Assembly: GCA_964521075.1 (NCBI GenBank)
Contig: CAZFPI010000001.1
Coordinates: 8,386 to 72,385 of the forward strand
DNA: 64,000 nucleotides
From: Sterolibacterium sp964521075
Lineage (GTDB): Bacteria; Pseudomonadota; Gammaproteobacteria; Burkholderiales; Rhodocyclaceae
Reading direction: 5' to 3'
Shown here: in pieces, positions 26,259 to 35,630 of the stretch
How the letters are laid out: the number at the start of each line of letters is the position of its first letter
Numbering within the stretch: position 1 is the stretch's first letter
The notes under the pieces: model-generated
The model's database searches: none
What the model saw: the letters and a program-made list of their open reading frames with translations, nothing else
What the model was told of the DNA's origin: nothing
Program-made: the position numbers and the translations under genes

Positions 26259-28604
26259 ATGAGATTCTGGCGCGGCCTGATCGTTGGCGGGTTTTTCAGT
26301 CTGACGAGTCTTGCCGCACTGGCTTTCGATGTCGACAAGCTGGCATCCATCGCCGAAGTTGTCGAAGCACAGCGGCAGGCAGGCAATCTGCCGGGGGCTG
26401 TGGTGCTGGTGGGCCACGAAGGACAGATCGTCTATCACCGTGCTTTTGGCCTGCGTACGCTGCAACCGGCGCAGCCGATGGCTGAAGACACGATCTTCGA
26501 TCTGGCTTCACTGACCAAACCCCTCGTCACCGCAACGGCCATTTTGCAGCTTGTGCAGCAGGGCAGGCTGCAGCTTGACGCGCCGGTAGCCCGTTACTGG
26601 CGAGATTTTGGCGCGTCGGGTAAAGACAAGATCACCCTGCGGCAACTGCTGACCCATACTTCCGGCTTGCCTGCGGGTTTGCCCCTGGCCAGGCACTGGC
26701 GCGGTGCGGCAGCAGCGCGCGAGCTGATCCTTCGCCTCAAACCGCAGGCCACGCCGGGATCGGCCATTCTCTATAGCGATGTGAATTTCATTGTGCTGGG
26801 CGAACTGGTGCGGCGTGTTTCCGGGCAACCGCTGGATGTTTACGCGCAGACCCATATTTTCAGGCCGCTGGAGATGAAGGACAGCCGGTTTTTTGCCCGT
26901 CCCCCGGCGGCGAATGATCCGGTGCGCGACCGGCTGGCACCGACGGGATTCGTCGAAGGGCATCTGCGTCTGGGAGAAGTGCATGATCCTCTGGCCTGGC
27001 GCATGGGGGGGGTTGCAGGGCATGCAGGCATGTTTGGCACGGCCGCAGATCTGTCGAAATTCGCCCAGGCCTTGCTGGACGGCGGGCAGCCCATCCTGAG
27101 TGCGGCATCGCTGGCCCTCGCGGAGACGCCGCAGATCAGCCCGCTCGTGGCAATGCCGCGAAATTCCCTGCGTACCCTGGGCTGGCGTGCCGACCCGCCG
27201 CTGGCCTCGAACCGTGACCAGTTGCCGCCCGTGGGGGCCATCGGGCATAACGGCTATACGGGGACATCGCTGTGGATCGACCCTGTGAGCCGCACCTGGG
27301 TCGTCATCTTGAGCAATCGCGTTCATCCGGCCGAGAAGGGGGATGCCGGGCCTTTGCGCGAACGTGTTGCCGCCATCGTGGCCGATGCGGTCGGGCCACT
27401 GTCTTTTGAGCAGGTGCTGGCCAGCAACGAAGCTTTGGCATCGTATGCCGATGTGCCGCCGAAACACAGGATGGGCGGCGGTGTCATGAGCGGGATCGAC
27501 GTGCTGGCCAGCGAAAACTTTGCTCCGCTGGCAGGGTTGCGGCTTGGCCTCATCACGCATCAGGGCGGGATCGACAAGGCGGGGCGGCGTACCATCGACC
27601 TGCTCCGTCGCGCGCCGGATGTCCGGCTTGTGGCACTGTTCAGCCCGGAGCATGGCCTGCAGGGCAGGCTCGATGAGAAAGTGCCTTCCGGTGTGGATGC
27701 GGCAAGCGGGCTGCCGGTGCATAGTCTCTACGGCCAGTTCCGTCGTCCCACACCTGCCATGCTTGCCGGAATCGACGCGCTGGTTTTCGATCTGCAGGAT
27801 GCCGGGGTGCGGTTCTACACCTACATCAGCACCATGGGTTATGCGATGGAAGCAGCTGCCCGCCAGAAGCTGCGATTTTTCGTGCTCGACCGGCCCAATC
27901 CCGTCAATGCCCGGGCGGTAGAAGGCCCCATGCTCGACCCGGATCTGCGTTCTTTCACGGCTTATTACCCCTTGCCGGTGCGGCATGGCATGACCGTCGG
28001 GGAGCTGGCGCGTCTTTTTGCCGATCAGCAGCACCTCGGGTTGCAGCCGGAAGTGATCCGCATGAAGGATTACCGGCGTGAGCTGTGGTTTGACCGTACC
28101 GGCCTGCCTTTCGTGCCGCCTTCGCCCAATTTACGCAATATGACCGCTATGGCCCTGTATCCGGCGATCGGCATGATTGAAGGTGCGAATATCAGCGTGG
28201 GCCGGGGGACGGCAATGCCTTTCGAGGTGGTCGGTGCGCCGTGGGTGGTGGGGGAGGCTCTGGCGGCGGAGCTCAACCGGCGGCAGATTCCCGGGGTGCA
28301 TTTCGAGGCATCCCGTTTTACGCCGGAGAACAATGCTTATGCAGGCAAGCCCTGCCAGGGAGTACATGTGCTGCTCGACGACCGTGAGCGGCTGGAGGCA
28401 AGCCGTCTGGGGATCGAACTGGCCGATGCGCTGATGCGCCTTTATCCGGGGCGTTTTGAGCTGGATCGTACCCTGGGTTCGATAGGCTCACGCGCAGTGG
28501 TCGAGGCACTTCGCCAGGGCAGGCCGCCGCAGGAGATCGTGGCCGAGTGGCAAAAACCGCTGCTGGCGTTTCGTGATCTGCGGAAGAAATATCTGCTTTA
28601 TTGA
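26259..28604 (+). CDS. Fusion of AmiE-like serine hydrolase and NamZ-like (DUF1343) exo-muramidase
   Basis: Exported protein of 781 aa with two catalytic domains. Residues about 25-385 are a class C beta-lactamase-like serine hydrolase with SLTK (84-87), YSDVN (172-176) and HNGYTG. Residues about 405-781 match DUF1343, now known as NamZ exo-beta-N-acetylmuramidase: GLRLGLITHQGG, LFSPEHGLQGRLDEKVPSG, VFDLQDAGVRFYTY and LDRPNPVNA. In Bacillus subtilis the same two activities are separate neighbouring genes: amiE removes the peptide from MurNAc and namZ cleaves terminal MurNAc. The fusion should therefore act on cell-wall fragments in the periplasm. It starts one base after the preceding stop. 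Confidence 0.88.
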   Translation: MRFWRGLIVGGFFSLTSLAALAFDVDKLASIAEVVEAQRQAGNLPGAVVLVGHEGQIVYHRAFGLRTLQPAQPMAEDTIFDLASLTKPLVTATAILQLVQQGRLQLDAPVARYWRDFGASGKDKITLRQLLTHTSGLPAGLPLARHWRGAAAARELILRLKPQATPGSAILYSDVNFIVLGELVRRVSGQPLDVYAQTHIFRPLEMKDSRFFARPPAANDPVRDRLAPTGFVEGHLRLGEVHDPLAWRMGGVAGHAGMFGTAADLSKFAQALLDGGQPILSAASLALAETPQISPLVAMPRNSLRTLGWRADPPLASNRDQLPPVGAIGHNGYTGTSLWIDPVSRTWVVILSNRVHPAEKGDAGPLRERVAAIVADAVGPLSFEQVLASNEALASYADVPPKHRMGGGVMSGIDVLASENFAPLAGLRLGLITHQGGIDKAGRRTIDLLRRAPDVRLVALFSPEHGLQGRLDEKVPSGVDAASGLPVHSLYGQFRRPTPAMLAGIDALVFDLQDAGVRFYTYISTMGYAMEAAARQKLRFFVLDRPNPVNARAVEGPMLDPDLRSFTAYYPLPVRHGMTVGELARLFADQQHLGLQPEVIRMKDYRRELWFDRTGLPFVPPSPNLRNMTAMALYPAIGMIEGANISVGRGTAMPFEVVGAPWVVGEALAAELNRRQIPGVHFEASRFTPENNAYAGKPCQGVHVLLDDRERLEASRLGIELADALMRLYPGRFELDRTLGSIGSRAVVEALRQGRPPQEIVAEWQKPLLAFRDLRKKYLLY

Positions 28605-30979
28605 TCGGGAGCTGCTCCGGTTCCGGCTCCGGCTCCAGCCAGCGGCAGGGTGATGAAGAAAGTCGTTCCCTGGCCGCTGCGGGTGCGAAGCCCCAGCGGC
28701 AGATCGAGCAGACGGGCAATGCGTTGAACGATGGCGAGCCCGAGCCCCAGGCCTTCGCCGGGGTTACGCGCCGGGTTTCCGGCCTGGTAGTACTCGTCGA
28801 AGATGCGGCGTTGATGTTCGTCATCGATGCCCGGCCCGTTGTCGCGGACTTCGATCCGCAGCCCGCCCCCCGGGGCATCCCGTGTGTCACGGCGCGCGCA
28901 GACGAGCACATTGCCGCGATGAGGATGGGTGAACTTGAGGGCGTTGTCGATGAGGTTGCCCAGGAGTCTGCCGACTAGCACCGGGTCGGTGTGCACGAGA
29001 TGGCTGGCCGGACGAAAGAGCAGGCTGACGCCCGCCCGCGCCGCTACCGGGGCGTAGGTGGCGGCAAGGTTCTGGAAAATGGCTTCCAGCGAGATGTCAT
29101 GATGCTGTGGCAGAAGCTTGCCCATGTCCAGCCTCGAGACATCGAGCAGGGATTCCAGCTGTGCCGACATGGCCTGGACGGAGAGTTGCAGATTGTCGAG
29201 GAGCTCGCGTTGCGCGGGGGCCAGGGGCGTATCGGCCAGCGCACCGGCGAATAGCTGGGTGGCGTAGAGCGGCTGGCGAAGATCATGGCTGGCGGCGTTC
29301 AGGAAGTGGGATTTCGTTGCGGCCAGCTGCTCTGCTTCACGGCGGCGATGATCGAGTTCCGAAAGTGTCAGGCGCAGCTCTTCTTCGATCTGTTTGCGCC
29401 CGGAGATGTCGTTGAGCGTGCCCACCATGCGTAAGGGCTTGCCCTCGGCATTTCGGCCAACGAGAAGGCCACTGCCCAGCATCCATCGCCAGTGCCCGTC
29501 CTTGCATCGCATGCGGAATTCGATGCTTTCGCTGCCCCGGGCGGGCATGGCCAGGACTCTGTTCATGCTTTCTTCGACATAGGGCATGTCGTCGGGGTGG
29601 ATGCGCGAGAGCCATTCGTCGGCGGTATTGCCGATTTCGTTTTCGGCATGGCCAAGAATGGCCTTCCAGCGTTTCGAGAACAGGGTAAGGCCGGTTTGCA
29701 TGTTCCAGTCCCAGACGCCGTGCCCAGCACCTTCCAGTGCCAGCGTCCAGCGTTCCTCGTTTTCCTGCAGGGCGGTTTCGAATTGCTTGCGGTCGGTGAT
29801 GTCGGCATTGGTGCCGACCACACGCAAGGTTTTGCCCGCATGGTCGCGGGTGACGACAGAGCCGCGCGAGAGTATCCATTTCCACTGGCCGTTTTTGGTG
29901 CGTAACCGGACTTCGATAGCGGTGGATGAGGTGTTTCCATCCGTCAGGCGCAGGCCGTTGGCTTCGGTCAGCGGAGCATCATCGGGGTGAACGCGGGAAG
30001 TCCATTCTTCAGGCGAATCGCTGATTTCATCCTCGTCGTAGCCCAGCATCTCTTTCCAGCGGGCGGAGTAGAGAATCCGGTTGTTTTCCACATCCCAGTC
30101 CCAGACGCCGTCGCCGATGCCTTCGAGGGCGAATTTCCAGCGTTCCTCGTTCTGGCGCAGGATGTTTTCGATCAGCTTGCGCCGGGTAATGTCGATGGTA
30201 TGGCCATGCCAGAGGATGGCCCCCGTGGGTAATTTTTCCGGCCAGGCTTCGAGGGCGCGCCAGATCATCTCGCCAGATTTCAGGCGCATGCGATATTCAT
30301 GCCGCCATGGCTGCAGGGTTGTTGCCGAGCGCAGCATGCTGGTGACCAGGGCTTTCTGGTCTTCCGGGTGGACGTGCTGCCCGAGTGTGCCAGCATCTTG
30401 CGCTGCCTGGTCTTCATTGATCCCGTACATGGCCTGGATGGCACGGCTGATGTAGGTGAAATGGGTCGTGCCATCGGTGTCGAGGCGGTACTGGAAGAGG
30501 ATGCCTGGCAGATTCGCGCTGAGATCGGTCAGCAGGTCGAGCTTTTCCCGCATCAGGGTTTCGGCATGGCGGCAGGCTGTCATGTCGCTGGCGACGAGAT
30601 GGCAGGCGCATCCGCTGGCGTCCGGTGCGACATGGATTTGAAGCGTCCGTTCCGGCTGGTTTTGGGCAGGCTTGAGCCGGATTTCACTTCGTGTATCTGT
30701 ATCCGTATTCCTTGGGCCGGCCAGGGTTTCGGCCAGGCAGGTCTGAAGCAAGGGCAGTGTGTCGGGGGTCAGCAGGTCGGCCAGGTGTGGCAAGGGGGCG
30801 TTTCCCGGCGGCAGGCCCAGGAGATGTCGCCCGCGCACATTGGTTTTCAGAAGCTGTCCATCAGCATTCACAAGGAAACAGGCGACGGGCAGGCCATCGG
30901 GAGAGAGGCCCCAGGTGTCGCCTTCGCTGGCGGCCAACCGGGGTGTCTGCGTCTCGTCGCGTCGGGTTTCTTTGGTCAT
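28598..30979 (-). CDS. Soluble sensor histidine kinase with four PAS domains
   Basis: Of 793 aa with no membrane helix. Four PAS-like domains lie at about 28-125, 150-270, 278-395 and 402-520; the third and fourth are close copies of each other (GVWDWDVENNRILYSARWKEMLG and GVWDWNMQTGLTLFSKRWKAILG). They are followed by a HisKA helix with phosphorylation site SHDLRQPLYATQL and a HATPase domain with LIDNALKFTH, DNGPGID and GLGLGLAIV. No receiver domain and no adjacent response regulator were found. The WDW PAS type often binds small cytoplasmic ligands, unknown here. Its 3' end overlaps the convergent hydrolase gene by 7 bases. Confidence 0.9.
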   Translation of the reverse strand: MTKETRRDETQTPRLAASEGDTWGLSPDGLPVACFLVNADGQLLKTNVRGRHLLGLPPGNAPLPHLADLLTPDTLPLLQTCLAETLAGPRNTDTDTRSEIRLKPAQNQPERTLQIHVAPDASGCACHLVASDMTACRHAETLMREKLDLLTDLSANLPGILFQYRLDTDGTTHFTYISRAIQAMYGINEDQAAQDAGTLGQHVHPEDQKALVTSMLRSATTLQPWRHEYRMRLKSGEMIWRALEAWPEKLPTGAILWHGHTIDITRRKLIENILRQNEERWKFALEGIGDGVWDWDVENNRILYSARWKEMLGYDEDEISDSPEEWTSRVHPDDAPLTEANGLRLTDGNTSSTAIEVRLRTKNGQWKWILSRGSVVTRDHAGKTLRVVGTNADITDRKQFETALQENEERWTLALEGAGHGVWDWNMQTGLTLFSKRWKAILGHAENEIGNTADEWLSRIHPDDMPYVEESMNRVLAMPARGSESIEFRMRCKDGHWRWMLGSGLLVGRNAEGKPLRMVGTLNDISGRKQIEEELRLTLSELDHRRREAEQLAATKSHFLNAASHDLRQPLYATQLFAGALADTPLAPAQRELLDNLQLSVQAMSAQLESLLDVSRLDMGKLLPQHHDISLEAIFQNLAATYAPVAARAGVSLLFRPASHLVHTDPVLVGRLLGNLIDNALKFTHPHRGNVLVCARRDTRDAPGGGLRIEVRDNGPGIDDEHQRRIFDEYYQAGNPARNPGEGLGLGLAIVQRIARLLDLPLGLRTRSGQGTTFFITLPLAGAGAGTGAAPDQ

Positions 30980-31102
30980 TTGGGGGAGAATGCGCGGGTA
31001 GGTATTTTTCGGGCCGATGGGGAATTATCGGTCAATTCCGGGTTCCAACCGTCGATCGCTTCTGGCGGCAAGAAAGAATCAGTGTGAAAGGATAGTGAAT
31101 CG

Positions 31103-31447
31103 ATGAAACGGCTGGCTATGAAGGATGCTCCCGCCAATCGCCCTGTGTGGCTTATCGTGGCTTCCCTGCTATTGGCTCCCCTGCTGGTTTTTTCGGTGGC
31201 GGTGCTGCTTGTATTGCTGGCGGCGGCAGGTGCTGGCCTGGCTGCCTGGTTTTGGTGGAAGACGCGGGCGGCGCGTCGGGCGATGGCCGCCATGTCTTCC
31301 ATGGCCGCTTCTGCACAGGCCGGGGCCACGGGGGCCGCAGCGGGGTCGTCGGGGCCGTTTGACAGTGAAGGCCCGGGTACGATCATCGAAGGCGAATCGC
31401 AGCGCGTGGCGGATGAGGAGGCAGGGGTGTCACGCCCGCGTGAGTGA
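31103..31447 (+). CDS. Small single-pass or hairpin membrane protein
   Basis: Of 114 aa. A short basic start is followed by about 35 hydrophobic residues (VWLIVASLLLAPLLVFSVAVLLVLLAAAGAGL), a WFWW boundary and a hydrophilic tail with GTIIEGESQRVAD. Tails of this IEGE type recur in short uncharacterised proteobacterial membrane proteins. It stands alone between two genes read the other way. Start could be ATG at 31103 or 31118. Function unknown. Confidence 0.6.
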   Translation: MKRLAMKDAPANRPVWLIVASLLLAPLLVFSVAVLLVLLAAAGAGLAAWFWWKTRAARRAMAAMSSMAASAQAGATGAAAGSSGPFDSEGPGTIIEGESQRVADEEAGVSRPRE

Positions 31448-31458
31448 GCGATGTCTGT

Positions 31459-34047
31459 TCAGTGGAGTGTCTGCTCGTCGGCGGCGATGTTCGCCATGTA
31501 GTCGACGAAAGCTCCCGGTGCCATCGGGCGGGCGAAGTGGTAGCCCTGTGCTTCGTGGCACTGCTGGTGGAACAGCATGGAGACCAGTTGCTCGTCTTCC
31601 ACGCCTTCGGCGATGACCTGTAGCCCCAGACTGCGGGCCATCTGGATGATGGCCTGGACAATGGCAGCGTCGTTTTTGTTATTGACCATGTCGCGGACGA
31701 AGGACTGGTCGATCTTCAGCTTGTCTACATTGAGCCGCTTGAGGTAGGACAGGCTCGAGTAGCCCGTACCAAAGTCGTCGATCGAGAGTTTCATTCCCAT
31801 CTCCTTGAGCCGGGTCAGGGTATCCATGGCCCGGCTGGTATCCTGGATCAGGATGGATTCGGTCAGTTCCAGTTCGAGGTAGTTCGGATCGTGGCCGGAT
31901 TCGTGGAGGGCTTGCAGCACGCTTTTCTCGATGTCGCCCCGTTTGAACTGGACGGCAGAAAGATTGACCGCCACGATGATGGGCGGCAGTCCGATCCGTC
32001 GCCATTCAACGGCCTGTTTGCAGGCTTGCCTGAGGGCCCAGTCGCCAATGGGCACGATCAGGCCGCTGTCTTCGGCGATGGTGATGAAGCGGGAGGGTTG
32101 TAATACGCCCAGCTCCGGATGACGCCAGCGGATCAGGGCTTCGACGCCCACGACCTTGCCATCGGCCAGATTGATCTGGGGCTGGTAGTGCAGCAGGAAT
32201 TCATCATGGATGAGGGCCTGACGCAGACCGTTACGGATTTTCAGGTATTCAACGGCTTCGTTGTTCATCTGTTCCGTATAAAACTGGTAGGCGTTGCGGC
32301 CATTTTCCTTGGCCTTGTAGAGGGCCGTGTCGGCCTTCTTGAGCAGTATGTCGAAATCCCGGCCGTCATCCGGATAGACCGTGATGCCGATCGAAACCGA
32401 TGTCGTCAGCTCGTGCCCCTGGATCCTGAAAGTCGCCCCCAGCGTTTCCTGGACTTTCACAGCGATGCTGGAAATGATTTCCGGATCGATGACATTGGCC
32501 AGAATGATGAGGAACTCATCCCCTCCGAGCCGGCAAAGCGTGTCTGTGTCGCGGATGCAGTCGTCGAGTTTTGTTGCCATTTCCTTGAGCAGCTCGTCAC
32601 CGATCGAGTGCCCCAGGGAGTCGTTGATGGCCTTGAAATGGTCAAGATCCAGATGCAGCAGCGCAACACCGCTTTTCTCGCGGGCGGCATAGGCGATGGC
32701 GTGATCCAGTCGGTCCTTTGCCAGCTGACGGTTAGGCAGGCCAGTCAGAGCGTCATGAAAGGCCAGGTAGTTGATTTGTTCTTCTGCGGTTTTTCGCAGG
32801 TCGATGTCTTCGATCATCGACAGGTAATAGAGTGGTTGCCCGCGCTCGTCGCGCACCAGGCTCGTGGATATCCGCACCCACAGCGCACGGCCGTCACGGG
32901 TCTGGCAGCGGCTTTCGCTGCTGTAGTGATCGGTGCTGCCTTCTTGCAAGGTTTGCATCCGGGCTTCTTCCTGGCGGCGTTCGTCTGGATGAAGTGAGTC
33001 GCGAAAGTCGCTGGTGAGCAGATTTTCCCGGTGGCGGTCGAGCAGGCGGCACAGGGCTTCATTGACATTGAGCAGGCGATAGTCGGGCGCGATGATCGCC
33101 GCGCCGATGGGCGCATGTTCAAAAATCTTTCGCCAGCGCCGTTCGCTTTCGTGCAAGGCCCGTTTCGACGCCGCCAGGGTGTCTACCGAGTTTGCTTGCC
33201 GTGTCCAGAGGCGCAGCAGCAGGCGCGAGACGAGCAGGGATACCAGGATGAATATCAGCAGGCCAAAGGCCGTAGCGACGGCAGTGTTGCGCCAGTCGGC
33301 GAGCAGAATGCTCCGGTCAGCAAGGACGTTGATCTGGATCGGGTATTTTTCGCGGGCGAGGTCAAGGCTGAAGAAGGCGTCCCTGGCACCGGTTTTTCCG
33401 GAGGCGACCAGCAGGTGCTGGTCGGCATCCCGCAATTCAAATGCGAGGCCTGCCGGCAGGCGGGTGTCGTTGGGCGGGGTGAGCAGTTCGCCGGACGGTA
33501 TCTGCAAAACGAGAAAGCTGTCACCAGCATGGCTGCGACGGGCAATCAGCAGAGCGGCGGGGGACTGGCCTGCACCGGCTTGATGGGTGGTTCCGGCGTG
33601 GGTGGTTCCGACGAAAAATCCTTTGCCGATGCTTTCCTGGCGGGCATTTTTTGCGTGGGTTTCGATGGAGATGGCCTGTTCGGGCAGCGGGCCGGCCAAG
33701 GGGGTCAGCCCCTGAGTCTGTGTGCCCTGCTCGCGGCTTAGCCAGAGTTGCGAGCCTTGCGGCAGAAGGGCGAGGGTGGCGGGGGAGAGCGCGGGGTGAG
33801 CCGGGTCGAGTTCGCGGTCGATCAGGGCGAGTTCGAGGTCGAGGCGGTCAAGACGGGTATTGATCGAATGACTCAGGCTTTGGGTGAGTGCGCGCGCCGC
33901 CTGGCCGGCCCGGCTGAGCGTTTCCTGGTGAAGCTGGAACAGAATCGCGGCAGCCAGTGCCACCATCAGCAGATTGCCGATGAGGGTGGCCAGATTGATC
34001 AGTGTCCGGAAGTGGGTGGAAAGCAGCGATGGCACAGATTTTCGCAT
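31459..34047 (-). CDS. Membrane-anchored PAS-GGDEF-EAL cyclic-di-GMP enzyme
   Basis: Of 862 aa from ATG at 34047 (MRKSVPSLLSTHFRTLINLA). Two membrane helices (about 14-40 and 220-245) enclose a periplasmic sensor domain. Next are a PAS domain with PAC segment, a GGDEF domain with an intact GGDEF (CRLGGDEFLIIL) and an EAL domain with EALIRW, ELTESIL, DDFGTGYSSLSYL and EGVED. Both halves retain their key motifs, so it may be bifunctional or one domain may regulate the other. The frame extends 19 codons upstream without similarity. Confidence 0.92.
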   Translation of the reverse strand: MRKSVPSLLSTHFRTLINLATLIGNLLMVALAAAILFQLHQETLSRAGQAARALTQSLSHSINTRLDRLDLELALIDRELDPAHPALSPATLALLPQGSQLWLSREQGTQTQGLTPLAGPLPEQAISIETHAKNARQESIGKGFFVGTTHAGTTHQAGAGQSPAALLIARRSHAGDSFLVLQIPSGELLTPPNDTRLPAGLAFELRDADQHLLVASGKTGARDAFFSLDLAREKYPIQINVLADRSILLADWRNTAVATAFGLLIFILVSLLVSRLLLRLWTRQANSVDTLAASKRALHESERRWRKIFEHAPIGAAIIAPDYRLLNVNEALCRLLDRHRENLLTSDFRDSLHPDERRQEEARMQTLQEGSTDHYSSESRCQTRDGRALWVRISTSLVRDERGQPLYYLSMIEDIDLRKTAEEQINYLAFHDALTGLPNRQLAKDRLDHAIAYAAREKSGVALLHLDLDHFKAINDSLGHSIGDELLKEMATKLDDCIRDTDTLCRLGGDEFLIILANVIDPEIISSIAVKVQETLGATFRIQGHELTTSVSIGITVYPDDGRDFDILLKKADTALYKAKENGRNAYQFYTEQMNNEAVEYLKIRNGLRQALIHDEFLLHYQPQINLADGKVVGVEALIRWRHPELGVLQPSRFITIAEDSGLIVPIGDWALRQACKQAVEWRRIGLPPIIVAVNLSAVQFKRGDIEKSVLQALHESGHDPNYLELELTESILIQDTSRAMDTLTRLKEMGMKLSIDDFGTGYSSLSYLKRLNVDKLKIDQSFVRDMVNNKNDAAIVQAIIQMARSLGLQVIAEGVEDEQLVSMLFHQQCHEAQGYHFARPMAPGAFVDYMANIAADEQTLH

Positions 34048-34407
34048 TCCCTGGGGTCCTCTCTGGGGTGGGCAGGTGGGGCTGCTTTGCCATTCAGCAT
34101 GCACGTTCGCGCCGGTTGCGCCGGAGATGCGAATGTTCGGATGAAGCTCGACCGCGTGACTTTATCGGCGGGATGGATTTCGCGCAAGTTTGCAAGTCGT
34201 GTGCCAGGCAGGTCTGGATGTTTACTCAAGGTGCTGGGTTTCGCATCAGTGTCGGTGGATTCCGTTATTGGGTAAAAAGCTGAAGCCACACACGTCAATG
34301 ATGGGCGTAGAATTTCTGCGAATCTGAAGGTGCATTCTTATATACTTGGTAATAGTTTTGGCGGTACTGTGGTTTTGAACAAGGGGCTCTCGGGAGGGGT
34401 GTTCGGA
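34048..34407. other. Intergenic region, no gene recognised
   Basis: 360 bases between the divergent GGDEF-EAL gene and the small gene at 34408. A TATACT at 34341-34346 could be a -10 for the rightward genes, but no good -35 lies 16-18 bases upstream. No repeat or RNA gene was seen. Confidence 0.5.
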
Positions 34408-34602
34408 ATGGTGGCGAGCGTGATGGATTCATCCGGGGATGCGGCGGCGGCTGTTTCATCGTTGCCGACGGACGGGCGAGGCGAGACTGTCGAGACGGTT
34501 CGTGCCCGTGTTCGTCGGCTGTTCCGGAAATCCGAGACTGACGACGTGACCCGGGCTTTCTTTGAAATGGTGCTCCAGCACCGTCTGGAAAAGCTCAAAT
34601 GA
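34408..34602 (+). CDS. Small protein coupled to the HDOD gene
   Basis: Of 64 aa from ATG at 34408, chosen because GGGAGGGG lies 8 bases upstream. An earlier in-frame ATG at 34330 has no such site. The N-terminus is alanine/serine-rich; the C-terminal half (ETVETVRARVRRLFRKSETDDVTRAFFEMVLQHRLEKLK) looks like two amphipathic helices. Its stop shares ATGA with the HDOD gene, so the two are probably translated together. Not recognised. Confidence 0.55.
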   Translation: MVASVMDSSGDAAAAVSSLPTDGRGETVETVRARVRRLFRKSETDDVTRAFFEMVLQHRLEKLK

Positions 34603-35438
34603 TTCCCCTGACGCTGACGGCAGTTATCGCCGATCTCGACAATCTGCCCGCCGCACCGGCCGTGATGACCCAGCTTCTGGAGTACATCGGGCGGGATGAT
34701 GCTGATGGCAGGACGATTGCGCGCATGATTGCCCAGGACCCTGTGCTGTCGGCGAAATGCCTGAATCTGGCCAATTCTTCGGTCTACGGCTTGCGGCAGC
34801 GTGTGACAACGACCCAGGATGCGCTATCCGTAGTGGGGCAGGGGGCGATTGCTACCATGGTGCAGGCGATGGCGATTGCCAGCCGTGTGCGCGGCCTGCA
34901 GACGCAGGATGTCGATCTGGGCAGCTTCTGGATGCACAGCATTTTCACGGCTTTGTGTGCGCGAGCCCTGGCGAAGCATACCCGGCTGGCCCCTGATGCC
35001 GCTTTTCTTGCCGGGCTGTTGCATGACATCGGCAAGCTCGTTCTGGCTTCGCGGTTTACCGGCCATTTTGCGCTCGTTCTCGCCCGGCAACGTTCGGATG
35101 ACTCCCGGATGGTCGATGCTGAAAGGGCTGTGCTGGGGTTTACCCATGCCGAAATTGGCGCGGCGGTGGCCGATGCATGGAAATTCGCACCCGAGGTGGC
35201 GCGCGCCGTGGCCGGGCATCACGAGCCCGAGGCGCACCCGGCCAGCACGCTGACCAGCCTGGTGCATGTGGCCAATGCCCTGGCGCATGTGCTGGATGTC
35301 GTCCAGGACGAAAACGCGCTGGTTCCGCGCTTGTCCGAGTTTTCCCTGGGGCGGCTTTGCCTTGACTGGCCGGATATCAAGGCGGTGCTAGTCGAGGTCG
35401 AGGCTCAGCAATCCGAGGCGGCCCTGCTTCTGGGGTGA
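34599..35438 (+). CDS. HDOD domain protein
   Basis: Of 279 aa. HDOD proteins are signalling outputs related to HD phosphohydrolases but without the full metal site. Seen here: LDNLPAAPAVMTQLLEYIGRDDAD, AQDPVLSAKCLNLANSSVYGLRQRVTT, and LAGLLHDIGKLVLASRF, a typical HD-like segment. No GGDEF, EAL or receiver domain is attached. It follows the 64-aa gene with a 4-base overlap. Regulatory target unknown. Confidence 0.87.
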   Translation: MIPLTLTAVIADLDNLPAAPAVMTQLLEYIGRDDADGRTIARMIAQDPVLSAKCLNLANSSVYGLRQRVTTTQDALSVVGQGAIATMVQAMAIASRVRGLQTQDVDLGSFWMHSIFTALCARALAKHTRLAPDAAFLAGLLHDIGKLVLASRFTGHFALVLARQRSDDSRMVDAERAVLGFTHAEIGAAVADAWKFAPEVARAVAGHHEPEAHPASTLTSLVHVANALAHVLDVVQDENALVPRLSEFSLGRLCLDWPDIKAVLVEVEAQQSEAALLLG

Positions 35439-35545
35439 TTCGTAAAATCCAGCTTTTTCAATGGCTTGGAGTTTTTGTGTCGGGCCCGTGCTAGTCCTCT
35501 TGGACGATGAGATAGCCTCCCTTTCTCGCCAGAATGGCCGTGCAA

Positions 35546-35579
35546 TGCATGGCATTTCCTCCGGGGGTTTTGCCATGCA
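35546..35579. repeat. Perfect 9-base inverted repeat upstream of ipdA
   Basis: TGCATGGCA at 35546-35554 and its exact complement TGCCATGCA at 35571-35579, with a 16-base centre containing CCTCC and GGGGG. It ends 51 bases before the ipdA start. It could be an operator for the steroid operon or an RNA hairpin in its leader. It does not match the mycobacterial KstR2 box. A shorter repeat, GCAAT-TCCG-ATTGC, lies just downstream. Confidence 0.6.
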
Positions 35580-35630
35580 GAACGGCAATTCCGATTGCTT
35601 CGGCTTACCTGAAAGGAAAAGGCTCGGCCA

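Noticed and set aside
35439..35630. KstR2-type operator before ipdA
   Set aside because: No AnCAAGnnCTTGnT-like sequence was seen; only unrelated inverted repeats are present.
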